64,000 nucleotides of DNA, taken from positions 1-64,000 of the forward strand of contig DJQV01000004.1 in the NCBI GenBank assembly GCA_002438805.1, given 5' to 3'. A program made the translations under genes and the position numbers. How positions within the stretch are numbered: the stretch's first letter is position 1; each line of letters opens with the position of its first letter. A model generated the notes under the pieces. That model saw only the letters and a list, made by a program, of their open reading frames with translations. It had not been told where the DNA came from and searched no databases. This document shows, one piece after another, positions 25,550 to 33,512 of this stretch. The stretch is from Bacteroidales bacterium UBA6377. Lineage in GTDB: Bacteria > Bacteroidota > Bacteroidia > Bacteroidales > UBA932.

Positions 25550-25789
25550 CTACGGCACCGGGTCATAGCCGCTGCCGCCCCAGGGATGGCAGCGCAGGAT
25601 TCGCCGTAGACTCAGCCAGAATCCCTTGGCCGGCCCGTACTTGCGGAATGCTTCGAGTGCATATTGCGAGCAGGTGGGAGTGAAACGGCATGTGGGAGGG
25701 GTGAGCGGGGAGATGCAGATCTGATAGAATTTTATCAGCAGTACAAAAGGCAGCGAAAGCGCCTTTTTCAAAAACGTCCCGGCATTCAT
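25550..25789 (-). CDS. yidD: Membrane protein insertion efficiency factor YidD
   Basis: A 79-residue protein with the complete YidD signature: IKFYQICISPLTPPTCRFTP, CSQYALEAFRKYG, and the C-terminal LRCHPWGGSGYDP. It sits at the inner membrane and aids YidC-dependent insertion. Its ATG overlaps the rnpA stop (ATGA), the usual rnpA-yidD arrangement. Confidence 0.95.
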   Translation of the reverse strand: MNAGTFLKKALSLPFVLLIKFYQICISPLTPPTCRFTPTCSQYALEAFRKYGPAKGFWLSLRRILRCHPWGGSGYDPVP

Positions 25790-26253
25790 GGCCGCCCGCC
25801 GTTTTCAAGTCCGTCCGGTTCCGGGCTTTGCGCCGGGGAAACCGGTTCAGAAGAGGCAGCCGGGGGAATGACCGGCACTGAAGCAGAAGCTGCGGCCTTG
25901 CTGATTCGTGTGAGCACGGCTGCCACTTCAGAACGCACGGTCTCGTAGTCGGCGATTTCTTTGCCTGACCAGGCGAGAAGAAAATCAACTCCGGATGCGG
26001 TAAGAAGTCCTTTTTGTGTGCGATAGGCCTCGCGCATCCGGCGTTTGAGAAGGTTGCGTTTGACGGCCCTTTTGAATGACTTTTTGGAGACGGAGACGAC
26101 TATATGGCCCGGCCCTTCCTCTCTTGAGCGGAGCCAGCAGTACTTGATATGCCCTATGCTACCCCATCTTCCTTTGGAAATGAGCGCGGAAATCCTGTTT
26201 TTCCCGCATAGCCTTTCTTCTTTGGGAAGGGTATTTGCCGGGAGTCCTGGCAT
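25786..26253 (-). CDS. rnpA: Ribonuclease P protein component, with a long C-terminal tail
   Basis: A 155-residue protein that binds the catalytic RNase P RNA and helps mature tRNA 5' ends. The RNR motif region is VSKKSFKRAVKRNLLKRRMR, followed by EAYRTQKGLL. Residues from about 117 on form an Ala/Ser/Pro/Glu-rich, probably disordered tail (ISKAAASASVPVIPPAA and SPAQSPEPDG), longer than the usual ~115-130-residue protein. It lies in the order DUF4271-hemD-rnpA-yidD. The rpmH gene, its neighbour in many phyla, is not here. Confidence 0.93.
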   Translation of the reverse strand: MPGLPANTLPKEERLCGKNRISALISKGRWGSIGHIKYCWLRSREEGPGHIVVSVSKKSFKRAVKRNLLKRRMREAYRTQKGLLTASGVDFLLAWSGKEIADYETVRSEVAAVLTRISKAAASASVPVIPPAASSEPVSPAQSPEPDGLENGGRP

Positions 26254-26256
26254 TTG

Positions 26257-26991
26257 TCACTTGGATTTTTCCAGATACAGCTCAAGGGCTCTGCCCACAG
26301 ACGGTGCTTCCGGTGTCGGGGCCTTGACCTCGATGGTGAATCCGGCGTCTTCCATGGCTTTTACGACTGATTTTCCGAAGGACACGAACTTGATGTCCTC
26401 TTGCTTGAAGTCTGGGAAATTCTCATTGAGCGATACCACATCAGACGGATTGTACATCACTATGATGTCGTATGAATGGAGATCCAGTTCGTGAAGATCC
26501 TGCGGTACTGCCTTTACCAGCATTCCGAGCGTCCAGTCGAGCCCCGCCGCTTCGAAGAGAGCCGTGATGGTGTCGGCGTTGGAACCTACGGAGGCCGTGA
26601 TGAGGAACTTCTCTCCCTTGTGTTTGGGCCCTACCAGACCCACGATTGACTGCGGGGTGCCGTCGCCAAAGAAAATCTTGCGTTTACGATATACTATATG
26701 TTTCTGAAGATACATGGCCACGGCCTCGGTCGAGCAGAAATATTTCATCGTCTCGGGGACCTTGAAGCGCATCTCGTCACAGAGTTTGAAATATGCGTCG
26801 ATGGCGAGCCTTGAAGAGAAGACAACGGCAGTGTAGTCCGGAAGATTGATTTTTTCTGTACGGAACTCCTTCGCGGAAAGGGGTTCCATGAGGAAAAAGG
26901 GGTGGAAGTCCACTGTCGCGCCGAATTTGCTCTGAAGAGACTCATACGGTGCGAGGTTGGTCGGAGTCTGTTGTGAAATCAGTATCTTCAT
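26257..26991 (-). CDS. hemD: Uroporphyrinogen-III synthase family protein
   Basis: A 244-residue HemD-family protein. The order of segments is that of Bacteroidota HemD: MKILISQQTP at the start, VVFSSRLAIDAYFKL, KFLITASVGSNADTITALFE, and IIVMYNPSDVVSLNENFPDF followed by FVSFGKSVVKAMEDAGF. The enzyme closes hydroxymethylbilane to uroporphyrinogen III in haem synthesis. HemD sequences are poorly conserved, so assignment rests on fold-level similarity and on the conserved neighbourhood (DUF4271 upstream, rnpA downstream). ATG 26991 is used; a TTG three codons upstream is the alternative. Confidence 0.8.
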   Translation of the reverse strand: MKILISQQTPTNLAPYESLQSKFGATVDFHPFFLMEPLSAKEFRTEKINLPDYTAVVFSSRLAIDAYFKLCDEMRFKVPETMKYFCSTEAVAMYLQKHIVYRKRKIFFGDGTPQSIVGLVGPKHKGEKFLITASVGSNADTITALFEAAGLDWTLGMLVKAVPQDLHELDLHSYDIIVMYNPSDVVSLNENFPDFKQEDIKFVSFGKSVVKAMEDAGFTIEVKAPTPEAPSVGRALELYLEKSK

Positions 26992-27000
26992 CTTATGCAA

Positions 27001-27714
27001 TCATAATAGTACCGCGCTCGCCACCACCGCGGCGGCTGGCAGGATTTCAAGTCCGCAAAGATACAAAAATGTCGGCAAAGCGGAGCGCTTGCTTTTCAAA
27101 AACTGCCAGGCGCGCATCATCGCCAAAGCGAATGCCAGCCCCGTTAGGGCGATGAAAACAGAACGGGTAACCTCATCGGGGACTGAGAATTGGGGCAGAA
27201 TCCCGACCATCGGGACTGAGATGGAGACAAGGGCTATGAAATAGTTGTATAGACTGTGCCGCAGGGTCGAGAATGTCTCGCCGCTCATCTTTTTGGGGTG
27301 AAGCACCGCGTAGCATAGCGAGCGGAGCAGGAGATACGCGAGAAGAACTCCCAAGATGGCCGCGCTGCTCCACTCCGGAGGTATCTGGCTCCAGAAGCGG
27401 GGTCTGAAGAGGTGGCAGCGGTCGGCGGCCAGGCAGAAAGGCAGGGTGTAGACCAGTGCCACCGTATTACGTATCCTTGCGGTGCTGACGTTGTATTCGA
27501 GCGATTCGCTTCCCCTCTTCCTGTCCAGGGCGTAAAGCAGCGTCGGGACCAGCCGGATGATGTCTTTGAGGTAGATGAGTACCAGAGCGACTGCCAGCAC
27601 TATGGCTATCCTGTTGGTCAGCAGGTCGTTCCAACTGACCGAAGACTGAAATTCCGGCAGAGGGGTGGTGGACATCTCAAGTTCTCCCCGCCTGAACAGA
27701 TCGTCCTGGAGCAT
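27001..27714 (-). CDS. DUF4271 membrane protein
   Basis: A 237-residue polytopic inner-membrane protein of the Bacteroidota-specific DUF4271 family. About six hydrophobic stretches are visible, among them IAIVLAVALVLIYLKDIIRL, SAAILGVLLAYLLLRSLCY and LPTFLYLCGLEILPAAAVV. The function is unknown. Its position before hemD is conserved in the phylum. Its ATG shares a base with the stop of the SUI1 gene (TGATG). Confidence 0.8.
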   Translation of the reverse strand: MLQDDLFRRGELEMSTTPLPEFQSSVSWNDLLTNRIAIVLAVALVLIYLKDIIRLVPTLLYALDRKRGSESLEYNVSTARIRNTVALVYTLPFCLAADRCHLFRPRFWSQIPPEWSSAAILGVLLAYLLLRSLCYAVLHPKKMSGETFSTLRHSLYNYFIALVSISVPMVGILPQFSVPDEVTRSVFIALTGLAFALAMMRAWQFLKSKRSALPTFLYLCGLEILPAAAVVASAVLL

Positions 27715-28058
27715 CAGTTGCCGCGTTTGGCATTGTATCCCATCGATGTGAGCAGCGCGACCACTTTGTCACGCAGATCACCTTGGATGGTGATCTCACC
27801 GTCCTTGGCGGTGCCGCCCACTCCGCAGCGTGTCTTGAGAGTCTTCGCAAGAACTGAAAGGTCATCCGATGTACCGATGAACCCTTCCACCAGGGTGACC
27901 TGCTTGCCGGCCCGCTGGCGGCGGTCGATGCGGACGATAAGCCTCTGCTTCCCCGGCTCAAGGGTGGCCGCCTCCGCCTTCTGTTCCGTCTGATATTGAA
28001 AGTCGGGATTGGTGGAATATACCACCCCGAGCCGTTTTTTCCAGTCCTGCTCTGCCAT
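27714..28058 (-). CDS. SUI1/eIF1-like translation initiation factor (YciH)
   Basis: A 114-residue protein with the eIF1/SUI1 fold: RLIVRIDRRQRAGKQVTLVE, the LSVLAKTLKTRCGVGGTAKDG core and IQGDLRDKVVALLTSMGY. In bacteria YciH-type proteins are thought to act in fidelity of initiation, but the role is less clear than in eukaryotes. ATG 28058 (MAEQDWKK) fits the -7 box TATCTTTG on the minus strand (complement of 28074-28081), 15 bases upstream. First gene of the run to yidD. Confidence 0.88.
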   Translation of the reverse strand: MAEQDWKKRLGVVYSTNPDFQYQTEQKAEAATLEPGKQRLIVRIDRRQRAGKQVTLVEGFIGTSDDLSVLAKTLKTRCGVGGTAKDGEITIQGDLRDKVVALLTSMGYNAKRGN

Positions 28059-28070
28059 TTGGGATATTTT

Positions 28071-28102
28071 TTGCAAAGATAACGAATTTGGATGTATCTT
28101 TG
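28071..28102 (+). promoter_or_regulatory. Promoter of the DUF2723 gene, overlapping the divergent SUI1 -7 box
   Basis: Plus strand: TTG (28071-28073), 21 bp, TATCTTTG (28095-28102), 6 bases before ATG 28109, so the leader is about 3 bases. The minus-strand -7 box for the SUI1 gene (CAAAGATA at 28074-28081) lies inside this spacer, so the two transcripts probably compete. Confidence 0.7.
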
Positions 28103-28108
28103 TAGGTT

Positions 28109-31100
28109 ATGAATCAGAAGAAGTTCACATTGTGGCACAGGATAAGTGCTCTGGTTGCCCTGCTGGTGTCGGCCGTCACCTACCTGCTCACCATCGAACC
28201 GTCCGCCTCGTTCTGGGATTGCGGCGAGTTTATAGCATCATCATACAAGCTTGAGGTGGGGCACCCTCCTGGAAACCCGATGTTCCAGCTGATCGCCCGT
28301 TTCTTCACCATGTTCGGGGACAACATGCATGCCGCCGTGCTGGTCAATGCCATGAGCGCATTGTGTTCAGCTCTGACCATCTTCTTCCTTTATCTCACGA
28401 TAGTGTGGTTCGTCAGGCGTATGATAAAGCCTGCCGCAGACGGGTCCTACACCGTCCCGCAGGTCACTGCCATCATAGGTTCAGGGCTCGTGGGCTCGCT
28501 TGCCTACTGCTTCTCCGATACTTTCTGGTTCTCGGCTGTCGAGGGTGAGGTTTATGCGATGTCGTCCCTGTTTACTGCGGCCGTGTTCTGGCTCATGACG
28601 ATATGGTACGACCGTGCTGACCGTCCAAACTCTCTCAAGTGGGTGGTGCTCATAGCTTTCCTGATGGGGTTGAGCATCGGGGTGCACCTTCTCAACTTGC
28701 TGATGATCCCGGCACTGGTGTTCATGTACTATTATCGTATAAGGGAAGAGCGGCCGTACAGTTTCAAGGAACTGCTGAAGATTTTCATTGTCGGGGTGGT
28801 GATCCTGGCCCTTGTGCTCTATATCATCATTCCTTGGCTCCCGAAGCTTGCGGCGTACACCGACCTTCTCTTTGTCAACGTGTTCGGCCTGCCGTACAAC
28901 AGCGGGGCCGCGTTCTTCATCGTAGCCCTGCTCGCCCTGTGCTTCTGGGGGCTGTTCGTGACTCTCAAGAAGCAGAAGCGCTTCCTCAACACCGCGCTGC
29001 TCTGTTTTACCACCATCATAATAGGGTTCTCGGTATTCAGCATAGACATTATCCGATCCTGTGCCAAGACCCCGACCAACGAGTACCAGCCGGACAATGC
29101 GTTCACGCTAGTCCGTTATCTTTCCCGCGAGCAGTACGGATCGACCCCGCTCCTTTATGGACAGTATTACGACGCCCCGTTCGAACTCAAGACTTCGAAG
29201 TACTGGGCTCCGCTGGACGGGAAGTACAAGAAAGTGGACGGGCCGGTGGATGCCAAGTACCTGTCTGAGGGCAAGATGCTTTTCCCGAGGATGTGGAGTT
29301 CAAGCCCGGACGGACGCTATGAGGAGTTCTACGAGTACTACACAGACGGCAAAGGAACCAAGCTGCCGGGCAGCACTCACCGCAAGCCGACGATGGGTGC
29401 GAACCTGCACTATTTCTTTGACTATCAGATGAACTGGATGTACTGGCGCTACTTCATGTGGAATTTCGTCGGCCGCCAGAATCAGGTGCACGCCCCTAAT
29501 CCGGGAGACATATTCCACGGCAACTGGGAGAGCGGCGTGAAGTTCATCGACGAGTTCCGGCTCGGAGACCAGAGCGATGCCCCGGCAGTGCTCGCAGAGG
29601 ATAAGGGCAAGAACCACTACTATTTCCTGCCTCTGCTACTCGGGCTGCTCGGCCTTTTCTTCCAGTTCGACCGTGACAAGAGGGGCTGCTGGCTCAACTT
29701 CCTGATGTTCTTCATGACAGGCATCGCCATCGTGATATATCTCAACCAGCCTCCTTATCAGGTGCGCGAAAGGGACTATGCCTACGCCGGCTCGTTCTAT
29801 TTCTTCTGTGTCTGGATAGGCATGGCCGTCGCCGCGATATACAGCCTTCTGGAGAAAGCCCTCAAGGGCAAGGGAGGCGTGGCCGTGTCCGCTTTGACGA
29901 CTGTGGCCTGTCTCTGCGTGCCGGTGCTCATGGCCGCGCAGAACTGGGATGACCATGACAGGTCCAACCGTCGCACTGCTGTGGAGATGGCCACGAACTA
30001 CCTCAATTCAGTGGGGGAGAACGGCATCCTGGTTACCCACGGGGACAACGACACCTTCCCTCTCTGGTATGCCCAGGAAGTTGAGAACGTCCGCCCGGAT
30101 GTCCGTATATGCAACACCTCGCTGCTCGGCACCGACTGGCACATCGACCAGATGAAGTGGGCGGTCAACGAATCAGCTCCGCTCGCGCTTTCTGTCGGGC
30201 AGGACCAATACCTTTACGGCACCAATGAGTACGTCCCGGTCTACGACACGCGCAACGAGGTCACCAGCATCGCCGATGTGATGGCCCTGTTCCGCAACCC
30301 GAAGGTCAAGGCCCCGATGACGAGCGGGCGCAGGGTGGACTACATCGCCTCCCGCAAGATCTCCATCCCGGTCAACCGGGAAAACGTGATCCGCTCCGGC
30401 ATCCTCGATGCCAAGTACGCCTCACAGATCCCGGATTCCATCATCATCACCATTCCTAAGGACAAGGACATGCTCACCAAGCCGGAACTCTTCATGCTCG
30501 ATCTCCTCTCCTGCTACCAGTGGGACAGGCCGATCAATCTTCTTAGCATGGGAGGGGACATCAATATAGGTATAAAGGAATACCTTGAATACGAGGGATA
30601 TTCATTCAAACTGATACCTATAAAGAACAAGACAACCACCACCGTGGCCGGTTTTGTGGATACAGATGAACTTTACCGCAAGATGACACAGGTCTACAAG
30701 TGGGATGCCGTGGCCGCCGGAGACTATTTTATTGATTACCAGAACCAGTACACCCACATGGGAGTGCTGTCCCTGCGCGGAATGTTCGTCACTTCGGCCA
30801 ATGCATTCATCAAGGCCGGGGAAACTGACAGGGCCATGGAGATGCTGGACAAGTGCCGGACTGTCACCCGCGACTTCCCTCTGGAAGGAGTGCCTGTAGG
30901 GTTCTCGGGCAACGACTATATGGTCATCAGCATGGTTGAGGACTACTACAAACTCGGTGCAGCCGACAAGGCCCGCGAACTCGGGGAGGAGATGGCGGAG
31001 CAACTCTTGATATCGGCCAACTTCTACAGCCGCTTCTACTCTTATGCCAAGGAGGATTTTGAACTTATAGGCAACTATATCTACTTCCTTGCCGAGGTAA

Positions 31101-31192
31101 TGGAGAAAGGAGGGGACAGGACCCTTGCCACGCAGTTGAAAGACAGCTTCATGGCGATGCTCGGAGTGTCTCCGGAAGAGAGCAGGGGTTAG
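28109..31192 (+). CDS. DUF2723 GT-C-type membrane glycosyltransferase (putative protein O-mannosyltransferase)
   Basis: A 1027-residue inner-membrane protein. It begins with the DUF2723 signature: TYLLTIEPSASFWDCGEF followed by VGHPPGNPMFQLIARF, whose acidic pair matches the first periplasmic loop of GT-C enzymes that use polyprenyl-linked sugars. About ten to twelve membrane segments span residues 10-600. A soluble C-terminal half (about 640-1027) ends in TPR-like helices (AFIKAGETDRAMEMLDKCRT). The family is near-universal in Bacteroidota and is often linked to protein O-glycosylation; donor and acceptor are inference here. The promoter predicts a leaderless mRNA. It overlaps the next gene tail to tail by 4 bases. 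Confidence 0.8.
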   Translation: MNQKKFTLWHRISALVALLVSAVTYLLTIEPSASFWDCGEFIASSYKLEVGHPPGNPMFQLIARFFTMFGDNMHAAVLVNAMSALCSALTIFFLYLTIVWFVRRMIKPAADGSYTVPQVTAIIGSGLVGSLAYCFSDTFWFSAVEGEVYAMSSLFTAAVFWLMTIWYDRADRPNSLKWVVLIAFLMGLSIGVHLLNLLMIPALVFMYYYRIREERPYSFKELLKIFIVGVVILALVLYIIIPWLPKLAAYTDLLFVNVFGLPYNSGAAFFIVALLALCFWGLFVTLKKQKRFLNTALLCFTTIIIGFSVFSIDIIRSCAKTPTNEYQPDNAFTLVRYLSREQYGSTPLLYGQYYDAPFELKTSKYWAPLDGKYKKVDGPVDAKYLSEGKMLFPRMWSSSPDGRYEEFYEYYTDGKGTKLPGSTHRKPTMGANLHYFFDYQMNWMYWRYFMWNFVGRQNQVHAPNPGDIFHGNWESGVKFIDEFRLGDQSDAPAVLAEDKGKNHYYFLPLLLGLLGLFFQFDRDKRGCWLNFLMFFMTGIAIVIYLNQPPYQVRERDYAYAGSFYFFCVWIGMAVAAIYSLLEKALKGKGGVAVSALTTVACLCVPVLMAAQNWDDHDRSNRRTAVEMATNYLNSVGENGILVTHGDNDTFPLWYAQEVENVRPDVRICNTSLLGTDWHIDQMKWAVNESAPLALSVGQDQYLYGTNEYVPVYDTRNEVTSIADVMALFRNPKVKAPMTSGRRVDYIASRKISIPVNRENVIRSGILDAKYASQIPDSIIITIPKDKDMLTKPELFMLDLLSCYQWDRPINLLSMGGDINIGIKEYLEYEGYSFKLIPIKNKTTTTVAGFVDTDELYRKMTQVYKWDAVAAGDYFIDYQNQYTHMGVLSLRGMFVTSANAFIKAGETDRAMEMLDKCRTVTRDFPLEGVPVGFSGNDYMVISMVEDYYKLGAADKARELGEEMAEQLLISANFYSRFYSYAKEDFELIGNYIYFLAEVMEKGGDRTLATQLKDSFMAMLGVSPEESRG

Positions 31193-32100
31193 CGTTTAAG
31201 GCGCACAACCACAGAGAGCGGGAGAGCTTTTCCGAACCGGTCGGTGAGGGCAAGCTCTCCCGATTCTATTTCCGCATCTTTCTCCAGTCCGAAAGCCTGC
31301 TTTACCACAGTCTCCCCGAGAAGCGGAGAGAAGCCGTTGGAGTAGAGGTTGAGGACGAGGTAGCTGTCGCGTGGGGAAAGTATGGAGTTGATGCTTTCCA
31401 TCATCTCGAAGAGGCACTCGTCGAGTTTCCACTTCTCCCCGTCAGGGCCGTGTCCGTAGGCCGGAGGATCCATGATGATCCCGTCATAGACATTGCCGCG
31501 GCGCTCTTCTCTCTTGGTGAATTTCATCGCGTCCTCCACTATCCAGCGGATCCCGTCGAGCCCGGAGGCTTCCATGTTGCCCCTCGCCCATGTGACAACC
31601 TGCCGTACGGAGTCCAGGTGGGTCACGTCGGCACCTGCGGCCTTGGCTGCGAGCGAGGCGGCTCCCGTGTAGGCGAAGAGGTTGAGTACCTTTGGCTTGC
31701 GCCCGTTTTCGGCGAGGCTGCGGGTCTGGCGGTAGATATACTCCCAATTCGGGGCCTGCTCGGGGAAGACCCCGACATGTTTGAATGATGTGAGCCCCAG
31801 ACGGAGTGAGAATTCCGGCCCTCCAGAGGAACCCGCGTAGCGTATGTACCACTGGTCTTCGCTGCGTTTGAGCCTTTCCCAGGTGCCGCTGTCCTCCTTG
31901 CCGGCCTTGCCGAATCCTGCTCCGGGGCGGAAGCGGGTGTGCGCGGCCCTTTCCCATTCCTTGCCGCTCATGGATTTGGTCCACAGAGCCTTAGGCTCGG
32001 GACGTATCAGCATATAGGGGCCGAATCTCTCGAGCTTTTCTCCATCGCCGGAGTCCACCAGCTCGTAGTCTTTCCAGAATGTTCCAGGGTATTCTATCAT
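31189..32100 (-). CDS. SAM-dependent methyltransferase, RlmI/RlmK-like
   Basis: A 303-residue class I methyltransferase. The SAM loop is LNLFAYTGAASLAAKAAGA, the acidic ribose-binding turn VTHLDSVRQVVTWARGN, and the catalytic-site motif IIMDPPAYGHGP. The FKHVGVFPEQAPNWEY segment is typical of the group related to 23S rRNA m5C/m2G methyltransferases. No N-terminal PUA domain is recognised, so the exact RNA target is uncertain. A TATCTTTG -7 box (complement of 32109-32116) lies 8 bases before the ATG, again a very short leader. Confidence 0.8.
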   Translation of the reverse strand: MIEYPGTFWKDYELVDSGDGEKLERFGPYMLIRPEPKALWTKSMSGKEWERAAHTRFRPGAGFGKAGKEDSGTWERLKRSEDQWYIRYAGSSGGPEFSLRLGLTSFKHVGVFPEQAPNWEYIYRQTRSLAENGRKPKVLNLFAYTGAASLAAKAAGADVTHLDSVRQVVTWARGNMEASGLDGIRWIVEDAMKFTKREERRGNVYDGIIMDPPAYGHGPDGEKWKLDECLFEMMESINSILSPRDSYLVLNLYSNGFSPLLGETVVKQAFGLEKDAEIESGELALTDRFGKALPLSVVVRLKR

Positions 32101-32108
32101 AGCGGGTG

Positions 32109-32137
32109 CAAAGATATGGAGAAAATTGCTAAATTTG
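32109..32137. promoter_or_regulatory. Divergent -7 boxes for the methyltransferase and pgk
   Basis: Minus strand TATCTTTG (complement of 32109-32116) and plus strand TAAATTTG (32130-32137), 13 bp apart. The pgk box ends 27 bases before ATG 32165. No matching TTG was seen for either. Confidence 0.5.
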
Positions 32138-32164
32138 CAGAATTGAGATTAATATCATTTCTAT

Positions 32165-33418
32165 ATGCAACAGCACATTGACTCTTATGATTTTAAGGGG
32201 AAGAAGGCCCTGGTCAGGGTCGACTTCAACGTCCCTCTCAACGACAAGTTCGAAATCACCGATGACACCCGCATCCGTGCAGCCATCCCGACCTTGAAGA
32301 AGGTTCTCGCAGGCGGCGGATCCCTCATCATCATGTCCCATCTCGGCCGTCCGAAGGGGGTGGATGCGAAGTTCTCCCTCAAGCACATCGTGGATCATGT
32401 CTCAGAGTGCCTCGGAGTGCCTGTGAAATTCGCCCCTGACTGCATGAAGGCCCAGGCTGAGGCTGAGGCTCTCAAGCCGGGCGAGGTCCTGCTTCTTGAG
32501 AACCTGCGTTTCTACGCCGAGGAGGAGGGTAAGCCTCGCGGACTTGCCGATGACGCCACCGACGAGGAGAAGAAGGCAGCCAAAGCTGCCGTGAAGGAGA
32601 GCCAGAAGGAGTTCGTCAAGACTCTTGCATCTTACGGAGACTGCTACATTAATGACGCGTTCGGTACGGCTCACCGCGCCCACGCTTCTACCGCTCTCAT
32701 CGCCAAGTATTTCCCGAACGACAAGATGTTCGGTTACCTTATGCTCGGTGAGATCAAGGCCATCGACAATGTGCTCAAGAACGCCAAGCGTCCTTTCACC
32801 GCCATCATCGGCGGATCCAAGGTGTCATCAAAACTTGCCGTACTTGAGAACCTCCTTGATAAGGTGGACAACCTCATAATCGGCGGCGGCATGGGCTACA
32901 CATTCATCAAGGCCGAGGGCGGCAAGATCGGCAATTCCCTCCACGAGGACGATCTCATCCCGCAGGCTCTCGAGATACTTGCCAAGGCCAAGGAGAAGGG
33001 CGTGAAGATTTCCCTTTCAGTACAGACCCTTGTGGCCGATGATTTCAGCAACGATGCCAACACCAAGATCGTGCCTTCGCACGAGATTCCTGACGGATGG
33101 GAGGGTATGGACGCTGGCCCTGAGTCCCTCGCAAACTGGAAGAAGATCATCCTCGACTCCAAGACTGTCCTCTGGAACGGCCCTGTGGGAGTGTTCGAGA
33201 TGGAGAAGTTCGCCGGCGGCACCCTGCAGATCGCGGAGGATCTCGCTGAGGCCACTGCCAAGGGGGCTTACACCCTCGTGGGCGGAGGCGACTCTGTGGC
33301 TGCCGTGACCCGCATGGGCTATGCCGACAAGGTAAGCTATGTCTCTACCGGCGGCGGGGCCATGCTTGAGGCTCTTGAAGGCAAGGTGCTCCCGGGCATC
33401 GCCGCTATCGAAGAATAA
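32165..33418 (+). CDS. pgk: Phosphoglycerate kinase
   Basis: A 417-residue glycolytic enzyme that makes ATP from 1,3-bisphosphoglycerate. Motifs: KALVRVDFNVPLND (start), MSHLGRPKG, LLLENLRFYAEE, NDAFGTAHRAHAST, GGSKVSSKLAVLENL and the ADP-binding GGGDSVAAV near the end. Length is standard. Strong promoter-like -7 box upstream and a strong terminator downstream make it a single-gene unit. Confidence 0.97.
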   Translation: MQQHIDSYDFKGKKALVRVDFNVPLNDKFEITDDTRIRAAIPTLKKVLAGGGSLIIMSHLGRPKGVDAKFSLKHIVDHVSECLGVPVKFAPDCMKAQAEAEALKPGEVLLLENLRFYAEEEGKPRGLADDATDEEKKAAKAAVKESQKEFVKTLASYGDCYINDAFGTAHRAHASTALIAKYFPNDKMFGYLMLGEIKAIDNVLKNAKRPFTAIIGGSKVSSKLAVLENLLDKVDNLIIGGGMGYTFIKAEGGKIGNSLHEDDLIPQALEILAKAKEKGVKISLSVQTLVADDFSNDANTKIVPSHEIPDGWEGMDAGPESLANWKKIILDSKTVLWNGPVGVFEMEKFAGGTLQIAEDLAEATAKGAYTLVGGGDSVAAVTRMGYADKVSYVSTGGGAMLEALEGKVLPGIAAIEE

Positions 33419-33442
33419 CCGCTATAACCCAGATAAGCTTTG

Positions 33443-33475
33443 TCCGTCCGGCCAGCAAGGTCGGGCGGATTTTTT
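33443..33475 (+). terminator. Terminator after pgk
   Basis: TCCGTCCGGCC (33443-33453) pairs with GGTCGGGCGGA (33459-33469), including two G-U pairs, around a 5-base loop. TTTTTT follows. Confidence 0.9.
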
Positions 33476-33488
33476 GTGCGAAAATGAC

Positions 33489-33496
33489 TATATTTG
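33489..33496 (+). promoter_or_regulatory. -7 box for lgt
   Basis: TATATTTG (TAnnTTTG), directly after the pgk terminator and 16 bases before ATG 33513, which supports that start over a longer upstream frame. No TTG at the standard distance. Confidence 0.5.
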
Positions 33497-33512
33497 CGCC
33501 AAATGCTTTGTT

